From an uncultured Negativicutes bacterium (GTDB taxonomy: Bacteria > Bacillota > Negativicutes > Veillonellales > Megasphaeraceae): a stretch of 64,000 bases of DNA. Shown here one piece after another: positions 55,119 to 63,637 of this stretch (position 1 is the stretch's first letter; the number at the start of each line of letters is the position of its first letter). The DNA lies in assembly GCA_900752195.1 (NCBI GenBank), contig CAADUJ010000003.1:62001-126000 (forward strand), in the 5' to 3' direction. A program made the translations under genes and the position numbers. The notes under the pieces are model-generated. The model was given only the letters and a program-made list of their open reading frames with translations, did not search any database and was not told where the DNA came from.

Positions 55119-56534
55119 ATGGATTTTGGTGTACTCATTATCATCCTCAGTCTGGTTGCGTTAATCATTGTCGCGTATCGGGGCTTTTCAGTTATTCTCA
55201 TGGCTCCTATCATCGCCGTATTGGCAGCGACATTATCGGGGCTGGCTATTATGCCATCGTATACCGAGTTATTTATGGGAAAGGCCGTAACCTATATTAA
55301 ATCGTTCTTCCCCATTTTCCTGTTAGGCGCCATATTTGGCAAGGTCATGGAAGATACGGGACTTGCCAAAAGTATTGCCAAGGCTATCATTAGTGGCCTT
55401 GGCAAAGAACCTCATAAAGCCGTTATTTCCATTGTATTAGCGGCGTCGCTGTTGACCTATGGCGGTGTTAGTCTCTTCGTCGTTGTATTTGCTGTGTATC
55501 CTTTCGCAGCGGCACTGTTCAAGGAAGCCAATTATCCTAAACGGCTGTTACCGGCTGTCATTGCACTCGGTGCTTTTACGGCGACGATGGACTGCCTGCC
55601 AGGTACGCCGCAGATTCAGAATATTATTCCTACTGCTTACTTTGGGACGAATTTATACGCTGCGCCGCTGGCAGGTATAATCGGCGCCTGCATCATCTAT
55701 GGCGGTGGTATTTTTTATCTGACCCATTGCTTGAAAAAGGCGGTTGCTAAAAATGAGGGCTATGGCAACCACACCTTGAATGAGCCTAAAGAATCAGCTA
55801 CAGATTCGCTCGTTTCGTGGAAGCTCGCCTGCATCCCCTTGCTTGCTGTCCTTGTTGTGAACTTTGCTATTACGGAACTCGTAAAATGGGATCCTGCCAT
55901 TCTGGCGCCGTTCCAGGAAATTAAAGGACTGCCTCTCGTCGTAACGAATGTCAGCAAGATTGCAAGTATCTGGTCTCTTATCATCGCCCTCGTCGTAGGT
56001 ATTGTCTTAGCTCTTATCATCGGTAAAGGTGAAATTAAATCTGTCGATAAGTTGACAAATATCCTAAATGCTGGCGCCATTGGGTCTCTTTTGGCGATTA
56101 TGAATACGGCATCGGAAGTTGGGTACGGTAACGTTATTTCCCAGTTGCCTGGGTTTGCCCATGTTGCACATGCTCTTATTAACATTCATATAGGCGGTAC
56201 ACCTCTCGTATCGGAAGCTATCAGCGTTACGGCGCTTGCTGGTATGACGGGTTCTGCCTCTGGTGGCATGTCCATTGCGTTAGAATTAATGTCACAGGAC
56301 TGGCTTACATGGGCCAATTCCATCGGTATGGGGCCCGAAATTTTGCACCGCGTTGCATCCATGGCCTCTGGTGGCCTCGACACGTTGCCTCATAATGGCG
56401 CTGTAATTACGCTGTTAGCTGTTTGCGGTCTGACTCATCGCGATTCGTATAAAAATATATTTGCTATTACACTGCTAAAGACCTTTGCCGTTTTTGTTAT
56501 TATCGTTATTTACTCGGTGACAGGCTTGCACTGA
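55119..56534 (+). CDS. GntP-family permease
   Basis: A 471-residue membrane protein of the GntP family with about twelve helices. Family segments: VLIIILSLVALIIVAYRGF, FPIFLLGAIFGKVMEDTGLA, TYGGVSLFVVVFAVYPFAAAL and GGTPLVSEAISVTALAGMTG. Members carry gluconate, fructuronate, serine or 3-hydroxybutyrate. As the next genes activate an acid with CoA and then hydrate/dehydrate its CoA ester, a short-chain hydroxy acid such as D-3-hydroxybutyrate is the best guess here. ATG 55119 follows AAAAGGAGTGAAACC. Confidence 0.88.
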   Translation: MDFGVLIIILSLVALIIVAYRGFSVILMAPIIAVLAATLSGLAIMPSYTELFMGKAVTYIKSFFPIFLLGAIFGKVMEDTGLAKSIAKAIISGLGKEPHKAVISIVLAASLLTYGGVSLFVVVFAVYPFAAALFKEANYPKRLLPAVIALGAFTATMDCLPGTPQIQNIIPTAYFGTNLYAAPLAGIIGACIIYGGGIFYLTHCLKKAVAKNEGYGNHTLNEPKESATDSLVSWKLACIPLLAVLVVNFAITELVKWDPAILAPFQEIKGLPLVVTNVSKIASIWSLIIALVVGIVLALIIGKGEIKSVDKLTNILNAGAIGSLLAIMNTASEVGYGNVISQLPGFAHVAHALINIHIGGTPLVSEAISVTALAGMTGSASGGMSIALELMSQDWLTWANSIGMGPEILHRVASMASGGLDTLPHNGAVITLLAVCGLTHRDSYKNIFAITLLKTFAVFVIIVIYSVTGLH

Positions 56535-56567
56535 GCCCGTTGTCGTATATAGAAAGGGGTTGTTTCT

Positions 56568-58109
56568 ATGGCAAAATTTGTAGACGTAAAAGAAGCCGTT
56601 TCTTATATTCCTGATGGTTCTGTTATCGCTACAAGCGGATTTGTGGGAGCTATTGTACCAGAAGCGATTTTAAAGGAAATGCAACGTTCCTTTTTAGATG
56701 GCGGAGCACCGCGTGATTTGACGCTTATCTTCGCTGCCGGGCAGGGAGATGGTGGTGAACGTGGATTAAACCACTTAGGTGAAGAAGGCCTTTTAAAACG
56801 CATCGTTGGCGGCCATTTCAACTTGACGCCTCGATTAGGCGCCCTCATTAACGAAAATAAGGTTGAAGCCTATAATTTTCCACAGGGAACACTATCCCAG
56901 TGGTTCCGCGACATGGCTGGCCGCCGTTCAGGGACAGTGACGAAAGTCGGCCTTCGTACCTTTGTAGATCCCCGTATTGAAGGGGGACGTCTCAATAGTC
57001 GGACGACAGAAGATCTCGTAGAAGTCATTACCCTTGATGGTGAAGAATGGTTGCACTACAAGCCAAGCCCTATTACGGTTGGTATTATCCGTGGCACGAC
57101 GGCGGATGAAGATGGCAATATTACAATGGACGAAGAAATCGGTACAGGTGAAGCCCTTTCCATCGCCACGGCAGCACGGGCAGCTGGCGGCATCGTCATT
57201 GTTCAGGTCAAGAATAAATCAGTTCGTGGGACTCTCGATCCGAAAGATGTCAAGATTCCTGGCGTCCTCGTCGATTACATTGTACAAAGTGATATTGCCG
57301 ATCACCATATGACATGGGATCACGATTTTAATCCTATGCTCAATGGCGATTTAAAAGTACCTGTTGATTTAATTCCTCCCATGTCCCTTAGCAATCGCAA
57401 GATTATTGCTCGTCGCTGCGCTATGGAGCTCATTCCCAATGCAGTCGTCAATTTAGGTATTGGAATGCCGGAAGGCGTCTCGTCTGTTGCAGCAGAAGAA
57501 CATATCGATAGTATGGTATTGACGACAGAAGCTGGTACAATTGGCGGCGTCCCCGCTGGCGGACTTAGTTTTGGAGCGGCTACGAATGCTCATGCCATTC
57601 TCGACCAGCCGTATCAGTTTGATTTCTACGATGGCGGTGGCGTAGACCTTGCTATTTTAGGATTGGCGGAGACAGATGCACACGGAAATGTCAACGTCAG
57701 TAAATTCAAGGGACGTGTCGCTGGCTGCGGCGGGTTCATCAATATTACGCAAAATTCTAAAAAGGTCATCTATTGCGGTACCTTTACAGTAGGAGGCTTA
57801 AAACAGCACGTAGAAGATGGGAAACTGGTCATTGATGCAGAAGGGAAAAATAAGAAGTTCCTTCAGCATGTAGAGCAGATTACTTTCAGCGGTGAGTATG
57901 CTAATATGGTCAAGCAGCCTGTATTGTACGTGACAGAGAGGGCCGTATTCCGTTTGGTACCAGAAGGATTGGAGCTCATTGAAATTGCGCCGGGCATCGA
58001 TCTGGAAAAAGACATATTAGCTCATATGGACTTCAAGCCCATTATCCATGCTGTCAAAGTTATGGATTCCCGTATTTTTGCACCTGAGCCTATGGGCTTA
58101 GAAATATAA
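56568..58109 (+). CDS. Propionate/acetate CoA-transferase (Pct/YdiF type)
   Basis: A 513-residue fused class I CoA-transferase. Its length and sequence order match the Pct-type enzymes of Megasphaera and Clostridium: FPQGTLSQWFRDMAGRRSG, GNITMDEEIGTGEALSIA, GIGMPEGVSSVAAEE, and the catalytic Glu in VLTTEAGTIGGVPAGG. The C-terminus EIAPGIDLEKDILAHMDFKP is typical. It moves CoA between acyl-CoAs and short carboxylates, including lactate and 3-hydroxy acids. It sits 34 bases after the permease and 17 before the hydratase, in one operon. Confidence 0.92.
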   Translation: MAKFVDVKEAVSYIPDGSVIATSGFVGAIVPEAILKEMQRSFLDGGAPRDLTLIFAAGQGDGGERGLNHLGEEGLLKRIVGGHFNLTPRLGALINENKVEAYNFPQGTLSQWFRDMAGRRSGTVTKVGLRTFVDPRIEGGRLNSRTTEDLVEVITLDGEEWLHYKPSPITVGIIRGTTADEDGNITMDEEIGTGEALSIATAARAAGGIVIVQVKNKSVRGTLDPKDVKIPGVLVDYIVQSDIADHHMTWDHDFNPMLNGDLKVPVDLIPPMSLSNRKIIARRCAMELIPNAVVNLGIGMPEGVSSVAAEEHIDSMVLTTEAGTIGGVPAGGLSFGAATNAHAILDQPYQFDFYDGGGVDLAILGLAETDAHGNVNVSKFKGRVAGCGGFINITQNSKKVIYCGTFTVGGLKQHVEDGKLVIDAEGKNKKFLQHVEQITFSGEYANMVKQPVLYVTERAVFRLVPEGLELIEIAPGIDLEKDILAHMDFKPIIHAVKVMDSRIFAPEPMGLEI

Positions 58110-58125
58110 AAAAGGAGGTGATACT

Positions 58126-58542
58126 ATGGCTCGTAACGTTGCATATGACGATATCCACATCGGTGATACAGCAGCTCTATCGAAGACGATATCGGAGCAT
58201 GACGTATATGCGTTTGCTGGCTTGACAGGGGATTTTAATCCCGTTCATATCAATGCAGAATTTGCTAAGGGGTCTATGTTTAAGGAACGCATTGCCCACG
58301 GTATGATTTCAGCAGGACTCATTTCTGCCGTCCTCGGCACGGAACTTCCTGGCATCGACACGATTTATATGAATCAGGAAGTGAGTTTCCTGGCACCTGT
58401 CATGTATAATGATACTCTCACGGCCACTGTGGAATGCATTGAAAAAGATGATGCGAAGCATCGCATTGTATTTAAGACAACTGTTGTCAATCAACACGGA
58501 AAAGTCGTTACAGACGGCAAAGCCCGTGTTATGAAGCGGTAA
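58126..58542 (+). CDS. MaoC-like (R)-specific enoyl-CoA hydratase
   Basis: A 138-residue hot-dog-fold protein. The catalytic segment of the PhaJ/MaoC family is clear: YAFAGLTGDFNPVHINAEFA, with Asp and His, followed by FKERIAHGMISAGLISAVLG. It interconverts (R)-3-hydroxyacyl-CoA and trans-2-enoyl-CoA. After the permease and CoA-transferase it would turn (R)-3-hydroxybutyryl-CoA into crotonyl-CoA, a regular intermediate of butyrate formation. AGGAGGTGAT precedes ATG 58126. Confidence 0.9.
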   Translation: MARNVAYDDIHIGDTAALSKTISEHDVYAFAGLTGDFNPVHINAEFAKGSMFKERIAHGMISAGLISAVLGTELPGIDTIYMNQEVSFLAPVMYNDTLTATVECIEKDDAKHRIVFKTTVVNQHGKVVTDGKARVMKR

Positions 58543-58599
58543 GATAATTTATAAAGACCATCCTCCTTCTTAGTATCTAGATAAACACAAACTCCACAA

Positions 58600-58652
58600 T
58601 GATAATAGCCTCTGGAATGAAATCATACTTTTCTTCCAGAGGCTATTGTCTT
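58600..58652. terminator. Hairpin between the MaoC gene and the cysteine hydrolase gene
   Basis: GATAATAGCCTCTGGAA (58601-58617) and TTCCAGAGGCTATTGTC (58634-58650) form a long stem between two convergent genes. A clean T run is short on either strand, yet the position and stem strength fit a shared terminator. Confidence 0.7.
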
Positions 58653-58658
58653 TATCTA

Positions 58659-59183
58659 TTAACGGATGATTGTGATTTGACAGTTTTCCATGGCCTTTAA
58701 TGCGATGTCATGGTTTTCTGGCGTACTGCCGGCGCAACAGTCAGCCAGGACGGCAATTTCTTTTTCTGGGAAATAGGCCTTTAAGAGCAGGGCATTGGAG
58801 ATGACACAGATGTCCGTGCAGAGTCCCATGAGGACGAGGCGGTCATATGGGGCGACTTCTTGGACGAGGTCGGTACAGCCGAAGGTGGGTTTTTCCAGAA
58901 TTTCTGCCATGAGCGTATAGGGCATGAGGGCTTTCGTAATGTTCCAGCCGTGGCTGTCCTTGACGCAGTGCATGATAGGAAGGTGGTGGCCTTCCTGGGT
59001 ATCCAGATAGTCTTCGTCATGCGTATCTTGCGTAAAGATGAAGTCTGTATCGTTGTTTTCATCTCGTTTGGCCGTTTGGAGTGCTTTTTCTACACGTGGT
59101 ACGATAGCTTGTGCTTCTTTTGTTCCTAACGTGCCGTCGATGAAGTCGTTTTGCATGTCAATGATGAGATAGGCTTGCTGCAT
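58659..59183 (-). CDS. Nicotinamidase/isochorismatase-family cysteine hydrolase
   Basis: A 174-residue hydrolase. The nucleophile Cys is in LMGLCTDICVISNALL, the N-terminal Asp in IIDMQNDFIDGTLG, and a metal-binding stretch TQDTHDEDY..EGHHLP resembles nicotinamidases more than isochorismatases. Nicotinamidases convert nicotinamide to nicotinate for NAD salvage. The start overlaps the stop of the TenI/ThiE gene by one base (TAATG), so both come from the promoter at 59845-59873. Confidence 0.85.
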   Translation of the reverse strand: MQQAYLIIDMQNDFIDGTLGTKEAQAIVPRVEKALQTAKRDENNDTDFIFTQDTHDEDYLDTQEGHHLPIMHCVKDSHGWNITKALMPYTLMAEILEKPTFGCTDLVQEVAPYDRLVLMGLCTDICVISNALLLKAYFPEKEIAVLADCCAGSTPENHDIALKAMENCQITIIR

Positions 59184-59788
59184 TATAATCCCTCCATAGC
59201 CGTCCGCATTTCCTTGACGTATTCTTCTACGTCCGGTGCTGTCATGAGTCCCGTCATGGCACAGATGCCGGCAATGGGAATGCCTTTAAGCTGCGGAATC
59301 GTTTGGGGCGTTACGCCACCTAACGCATAGACAGGAACCTTAACAGCGTTGCAGATTTCCCGAAGCGTATTCGTTCCGATAGGCGATGATTTGGCCTTGC
59401 ACGGCGTTGGGAAGACGTGGCTGGCAATGATGTAGGTGGCTCCTAGCTGTTCGGCCTTTTTAGCTTCTTCTACGGTGTGGACGGAACAGCCGAGGCTGGT
59501 CATGAAGAATTGCAGTGACGTGTGTGTTTCTAAATATTCCAGAGAGCATTGGAAACGGGGGATGTGAAGCTTGATGCCAACGCGGCCAAAGTGATTGAGG
59601 ATGCAGAACGTGCCGTGACTGTTACAGATTTTTTGCGCCTTCTTGGCGTACGTGAGATAGTCTTCCGGGTCCAGATCCTTTTCACGGAGTATGAGGCCAT
59701 CTACATCAGTAGAGGCGATTTTCGTCACTTGATCCCAGTAATTCTGTTTGGCAAGTCCACGGTTTGTAATAGCGATTAAATTAAGCAC
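59183..59788 (-). CDS. TenI/ThiE-family protein (thiamine phosphate synthase superfamily)
   Basis: A 201-residue TIM-barrel protein. GLILREKDLDPEDY, YIIASHVFPTPCKAKSSPIG and VYALGGVTPQTI are the superfamily segments. The HVF-T-CK pattern and the form of the substrate loop are closer to TenI (thiazole tautomerase) than to classical ThiE. Both act in thiamine synthesis: TenI aromatises the thiazole made by ThiG, ThiE joins it to the pyrimidine. Starts at GTG 59788 behind AAAGGTGAA. It has its own promoter, apart from the thiSGH operon, which ends in a terminator upstream. Confidence 0.8.
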   Translation of the reverse strand: MLNLIAITNRGLAKQNYWDQVTKIASTDVDGLILREKDLDPEDYLTYAKKAQKICNSHGTFCILNHFGRVGIKLHIPRFQCSLEYLETHTSLQFFMTSLGCSVHTVEEAKKAEQLGATYIIASHVFPTPCKAKSSPIGTNTLREICNAVKVPVYALGGVTPQTIPQLKGIPIAGICAMTGLMTAPDVEEYVKEMRTAMEGL

Positions 59789-59844
59789 AATAGTTCACCT
59801 TTATCCTTCATAATGTGATACAAAGTCGTTGTAAATATAGTTAT

Positions 59845-59873
59845 ATTATACCGTGTATTTCAGGCGTATTCAA
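59845..59873 (-). promoter_or_regulatory. Promoter of the TenI/ThiE and hydrolase genes
   Basis: TTGAAT (59873-59868) and TATAAT (59850-59845) are 17 bases apart on the minus strand. Confidence 0.85.
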
Positions 59874-59888
59874 CAGAAAACGGGGTTT

Positions 59889-59945
59889 ACAATGCAATAA
59901 ATGCATGGAAAAACCGTAAAATAGTCAATAAATGCAGGATTGATA
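59889..59945 (-). repeat. Direct repeat upstream of the TenI/ThiE promoter
   Basis: TGCATTTATTG occurs twice on the minus strand (59936-59926 and 59905-59895) 31 bases apart, each followed by a similar T-rich segment with ACGG or CCCG. These may be operator copies; nothing is known of the binder. The rest of the gap between 59789 and 60150 holds no gene. Confidence 0.5.
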
Positions 59946-60021
59946 ATGCTTGTAAGTCATAATATTGTGCGTGTATGTGCATAGTTACGCAAGGGCTATT
60001 GTTAATCCTTCATTTTCGGAT

Positions 60022-60063
60022 ATGCAAAAAAGGCTGTCCTCTATCGGGAACAACCTTTTTTGC
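60022..60063 (-). terminator. Terminator of the thiS-thiG-thiH operon
   Basis: GCAAAAAAGG and CCTTTTTTGC are perfect inverted copies around a loop with a small inner stem; T runs lie in both arms. It is 88 bases after the thiH stop on that strand. Confidence 0.7.
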
Positions 60064-60150
60064 AGTGCTGCAGGTGGATAGGTCTGCAGTCTTGGATATT
60101 TTTAGGATCTATGATCAGCAGCGGCCGGATATTCCGCCGCGAATCACCTC

Positions 60151-61314
60151 TTATAGGTAAATGTACTCGCTCGTTACGGGCTGGAGTCCCATGCCCTTTA
60201 TAGCGGCGTACATATCATCGAAAGGACGGGCATCTGTAATCTGGAACTGTTCGTCCCCTTTTTCAGATCCGGCATCGTCGAGGTGGCCGCCAATGCCGAC
60301 GCAGACGCTGGCAGATACTTTTGTAGCGGCAATTTTGATGATGCCGTTGCGGAAGGCTGCGCTTTCTCGGCTCGATACGACGATGGACGCATACGGCAGG
60401 AAAAGGCGATATGCGCAAATGATCTGGGTGAGCTTGCGTTCGTCCACGTCTTTCGGATTGATTTTATCGTTGTTGATAATGGGGCATAGCCGCGGGCACG
60501 ACAAGGATATTTCAGCGTGTGGGTATTTGCGCTGTATGAGCCATGCGTGCATCCCCGTTGCCACGGCGTCTTTCTGATAGTCGTCGAGGCCTAAGAGGGC
60601 TGCAAAACCGACGCCCCGCATGCCACCTAAGATGGCGCGTTCCTGTGAGTAGAAGCGGTATGGGAAGATGCGCTTGTTGCCGGCCAGATGAAGCGTTTCG
60701 TATTTGACGGGATTATACGTTTCCTGGAATACTGTAACGTAGTCGGCACCACATTCGTGGAGATACGTATACTCGTCGGAGTTGACAGGATAGATTTCCA
60801 TGCCGACGTTACGGAAGTACTGACGGGCGATTTTAACGGCATTGCCAATATAGTGTATGTCGCTCATCTTCGGGCTTTCGCCGGTGAGCATGAGGACTTC
60901 CTCCATGCCTGTCTTAGCGATGTTTTCACATTCCCTGTGCAGTTCTTCGTCACTGAGGCGGGCCCGCTTGATCTTGTTGTGAGAATTAAACCCACAGTAG
61001 ATACAGTAGTTGTCACAATAATTGGCAAAGTAGATAGGCGTGAAGATATTGATGTTCGTGCCAAAGTGGCGCCGCGTGACTACATGGGCTTTCTGGGCCA
61101 TCTGTTCCAGATAAGGGGCGGCTGCCGTCGACAAGAGGGCCATGAAATCGTGCGGGGCTAGATGCTGTTTGTCGAGGGCCGCTTCGACATCACGGCTCGT
61201 GAAATCTTCATTGCAAAAGGAATCATGATAAGAAAGAACCTGATCGAGCATATCCGAATTGAGGACTTCCATGCCTGGTAAGTATGTCATGTGGTCAATG
61301 CGTTTTTCTTCCAT
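60151..61314 (-). CDS. thiH: 2-iminoacetate synthase (tyrosine lyase) ThiH
   Basis: A 387-residue radical-SAM enzyme that cleaves tyrosine to dehydroglycine (2-iminoacetate) and p-cresol for the thiazole of thiamine. The [4Fe-4S]/SAM motif is CDNYCIYCGF near residue 100, followed by TGMEEVLMLTGESP. It is the anaerobic alternative to glycine oxidase ThiO. Two-gene spacing to thiG is 13 bases. No thiF gene was found in the window. Confidence 0.94.
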   Translation of the reverse strand: MEEKRIDHMTYLPGMEVLNSDMLDQVLSYHDSFCNEDFTSRDVEAALDKQHLAPHDFMALLSTAAAPYLEQMAQKAHVVTRRHFGTNINIFTPIYFANYCDNYCIYCGFNSHNKIKRARLSDEELHRECENIAKTGMEEVLMLTGESPKMSDIHYIGNAVKIARQYFRNVGMEIYPVNSDEYTYLHECGADYVTVFQETYNPVKYETLHLAGNKRIFPYRFYSQERAILGGMRGVGFAALLGLDDYQKDAVATGMHAWLIQRKYPHAEISLSCPRLCPIINNDKINPKDVDERKLTQIICAYRLFLPYASIVVSSRESAAFRNGIIKIAATKVSASVCVGIGGHLDDAGSEKGDEQFQITDARPFDDMYAAIKGMGLQPVTSEYIYL

Positions 61315-61327
61315 TTCAATCGCCTCC

Positions 61328-62098
61328 TCAATCGCCTAAGAAACCTGTAAGTGGATCCGAGGCGGATGCCGTTTCTCGGACCCGACCGAGACCGGATAGA
61401 TATGCAGCACGGCCGGCTTCGATGGCTTTGCGGAAGGCTTGTGCCATGAGGGGCAGGTTGCCTGCCGTTGCCAGGCCGGTGTTGGCCATGATAGCTGCAG
61501 CGCCCATTTCCATGGCTTCACATGCCTGAGAAGGTCTGCCGATGCCGGCATCGACAATGATAGGCAGGTCGATTTCATCGATGAGAATCTGGATGAAATC
61601 GCGCGTGCTCAGGCCTTTGTTAGTCCCGATGGGAGCGGCTAACGGCATGACCGCTGCTGCACCGGCGTCGACGAGGGCCCGGGCAGCGTAGAGGTCAGGA
61701 TACATATATGGAAGCACGACAAACCCTTCTTTTGCCAGAATTTCCGTGGCTTTAATGGTTTCGTTGTTATCCGGCAGGAGATAGCGGCTGTCGCGCATAA
61801 TTTCGATTTTGATGAAATCACCACATCCAACTTCACGGGAAAGGTGGGCAATGCGGACGGCTTCGTCAGCGGTACGGGCACTGGATGTATTGGGAAGGAG
61901 CGTAACGCCTTCGGGGATATAATCAAGGATATTTTCGTGTTTGCCTGCTTCGACGCGGCGCAGAGCCATGGTGATAATCTGGGCGCCTGCCTGTTCAACA
62001 GCGGCTTTGATTAAATCGACAGAATACTTTCCAGAACCAAGAATGAAGCGGGACGTAAATTCGTGCCCGCCAAGAATGAATGTATCATCAGTTGCCAT
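61328..62098 (-). CDS. thiG: Thiazole synthase ThiG
   Basis: A 256-residue thiazole synthase. Segments: TSRFILGSGKYS, NTSSARTADEAVRIAHLSRE with the Schiff-base Lys in FIKIEIMRDSRYLLPDN, and the phosphate-binding regions AVMPLAAPIGTNKGL and VDAGIGRPSQACEAMEMGA. It forms the thiazole from deoxyxylulose 5-phosphate, 2-iminoacetate and thiocarboxylated ThiS. AAGGAGTG precedes ATG 62098. It lies between thiS and thiH. Confidence 0.96.
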   Translation of the reverse strand: MATDDTFILGGHEFTSRFILGSGKYSVDLIKAAVEQAGAQIITMALRRVEAGKHENILDYIPEGVTLLPNTSSARTADEAVRIAHLSREVGCGDFIKIEIMRDSRYLLPDNNETIKATEILAKEGFVVLPYMYPDLYAARALVDAGAAAVMPLAAPIGTNKGLSTRDFIQILIDEIDLPIIVDAGIGRPSQACEAMEMGAAAIMANTGLATAGNLPLMAQAFRKAIEAGRAAYLSGLGRVRETASASDPLTGFLGD

Positions 62099-62159
62099 GA
62101 GGAATCACTCCTTGTAGTTTTTTCCGGCGTAGGCAAATAAGTAGTACAGGTTGTGTTCC

Positions 62160-62354
62160 TCAACCTCCACCGACAAAATGTACGATTTCAAGAGAATCTC
62201 CGTCTTTGAGCAATACGTTGCCGTATGTGGTGCGGGGGACGATTTGTCCGTTCCGTTCGACGGCAATCCGTTCAGGACGGTAGCCTTCTTTTAACAGGTA
62301 TTCCTGTAGATTCGTGTCTGCAGCATCGACATCGACGCCGTTAATGCGTACCAT
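62160..62354 (-). CDS. thiS: Sulfur-carrier protein ThiS
   Basis: A 64-residue ubiquitin-fold protein beginning MVRINGVDVD at ATG 62354 behind AAAGGAGC. The C-terminus ends in VGGG, the essential Gly-Gly tail that is thiocarboxylated. Short length and position before thiG are normal. The frame reads further upstream without a site, so I use 62354. Confidence 0.94.
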   Translation of the reverse strand: MVRINGVDVDAADTNLQEYLLKEGYRPERIAVERNGQIVPRTTYGNVLLKDGDSLEIVHFVGGG

Positions 62355-62404
62355 TCTAGATGCTCCTTTCCAGTTAGATTTCGTTTGGGTATCGTTTCCT
62401 GTGT

Positions 62405-62462
62405 TAAAAAAAGAGGCCACACGAAGACTTACACCCAAGGTGGTGTACCCCTTCGTGTGGCC
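62405..62462 (-). terminator. Strong hairpin terminator in the thi leader
   Basis: GGCCACACGAAG and CTTCGTGTGGCC form a 12-base-pair stem with an inner ACACC/GGTGT stem, followed by seven T residues (62411-62405) on the minus strand. It lies about 16 bases after the likely start point of the thi promoter, so it is either the bioB terminator overlapping the thi promoter or an attenuator. Confidence 0.85.
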
Positions 62463-62484
62463 TTTGCGGTCTCACTCTAGCTCT

Positions 62485-62512
62485 ATTATACTGTACTGTG
62501 CTGCTTTGTCAA
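62485..62512 (-). promoter_or_regulatory. Near-perfect promoter before the thi leader
   Basis: TTGACA (62512-62507) and TATAAT (62490-62485) are 16 bases apart on the minus strand. Confidence 0.85.
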
Positions 62513-62549
62513 GCACGGACGGCCCGGGATAGCTTGAGGCCCTTCTCCT

Positions 62550-63542
62550 CTATACTACAGGCGTTGTAGCAGGCCTGTTGAGGTCTTTTAGCATCTGCTG
62601 GTCGACGTGGACTTCGTTGCCACCGGTCGTCAGATACCCGCCTATCATGAGGCCGTTCAAGCCTCCCGTCAGAGCTAGGGCCTGGAGGGAACGCAAGTTG
62701 ACTTCCCTGCCGCCGGCTGTACGGATGAGGGCTTTTGGCAAGATAAAGCGGAATACGGCGAAGGTACGGAGAATTTCCCACGGCGACAAGGCTGTGTTGT
62801 GGGCAAACGGCGTCCCTTTGATGGGATTTAAGATGTTTAGTGGAATAGAGTCGACACCGAGGTCTTTCAAGGTAAACGCCATTTCGACACGTTGCTGTGG
62901 CGTTTCACCGAGGCCGAAGATGCCTCCGGAACAGACGCGCAATCCCGCTTTTTGAGCCGTTTTGATCACATTCATTTTATCTTTAAATGTGTGGGTTGTG
63001 CAAATGTGGGGGAAATACGATGGTGCTGTTTCAATGTTGGCATGGTAGCGGGAAATGCCAATGCTTTTTAAAGCGCGCGCTTGTTCATCGTTTATGAGGC
63101 CTAAGGAACAGCACGTTTCGATGTGGACTTCTTCTTTAATGCGAGTCAACGTTCTTATAATGCTGTCAAATTCCGGACCTGGTACAACGGAACGTCCACT
63201 GGTGACGATGGAAAAACGGGCAGCGCCGGCAGCTTTGGCTTTTTTGGCAGCGGCGACGATTTCTTCTTCGTCTAAGAGGCCGTATTCGTCGACACCTGTA
63301 TCGTAGTGGGCCGATTGGGCACAGAAGCGGCAGTTTTCAGGACACTTGCCGCTTCTGCCGTTGATGATTGCGCAGCAGTCGACTGTATCGTCGTTGAAGT
63401 GCTGACGGATTTTATCAGCCAATGCCAGCAGCAGAGGCGTATCGTCATCGTCTGCGGTAATGAGGCGGACGGCGTCGTCGTGGGTAATTGCCTTGCCGTC
63501 CATGACAGATTGGGCAAGGTGTGTCATTTCTTCTATTGTCAT
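62550..63542 (-). CDS. bioB: Biotin synthase
   Basis: A 330-residue radical-SAM biotin synthase inserting sulfur into dethiobiotin. The radical-SAM Cys motif is CPENCRFCAQSAHY, and CCSLGLINDEQA, SGGIFGLGETPQQR and NPIKGTPF are typical; the Arg and Cys of the [2Fe-2S] site are in the middle barrel. ATG 63542 follows AAAGGAGC; the frame extends to 63620 without a ribosome-binding site. It has its own promoter (63609-63637). No other bio gene is in the window. Confidence 0.95.
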   Translation of the reverse strand: MTIEEMTHLAQSVMDGKAITHDDAVRLITADDDDTPLLLALADKIRQHFNDDTVDCCAIINGRSGKCPENCRFCAQSAHYDTGVDEYGLLDEEEIVAAAKKAKAAGAARFSIVTSGRSVVPGPEFDSIIRTLTRIKEEVHIETCCSLGLINDEQARALKSIGISRYHANIETAPSYFPHICTTHTFKDKMNVIKTAQKAGLRVCSGGIFGLGETPQQRVEMAFTLKDLGVDSIPLNILNPIKGTPFAHNTALSPWEILRTFAVFRFILPKALIRTAGGREVNLRSLQALALTGGLNGLMIGGYLTTGGNEVHVDQQMLKDLNRPATTPVV

Positions 63543-63608
63543 AGGGATGCTCCTTTCCATACAGTGGAACCTTTGGCCAGTTGGCGATGAAAAAGGCCTT
63601 ACGAGTGC

Positions 63609-63637
63609 AGTATACGCCATTGGTATATGTAAGTCAA
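63609..63637 (-). promoter_or_regulatory. Promoter of bioB
   Basis: TTGACT (63637-63632) and TATACT (63614-63609) are 17 bases apart. Upstream, TTTGTAAACTTG (63665-63654) partly mirrors the -35 area and may be a weak BirA-type or other operator; the match to known biotin boxes is poor. Confidence 0.75.

Noticed and set aside
55119..56534. Gluconate permease
   Set aside because: The GntP family fits, but no gluconate kinase or sugar-acid genes are near; the CoA-transferase and hydratase favour a short hydroxy acid.
62355..62512. TPP riboswitch before thiS
   Set aside because: The conserved CTGAGA and ACCTGATCTGG-like segments are absent and the leader before the hairpin is only about 16 bases long.
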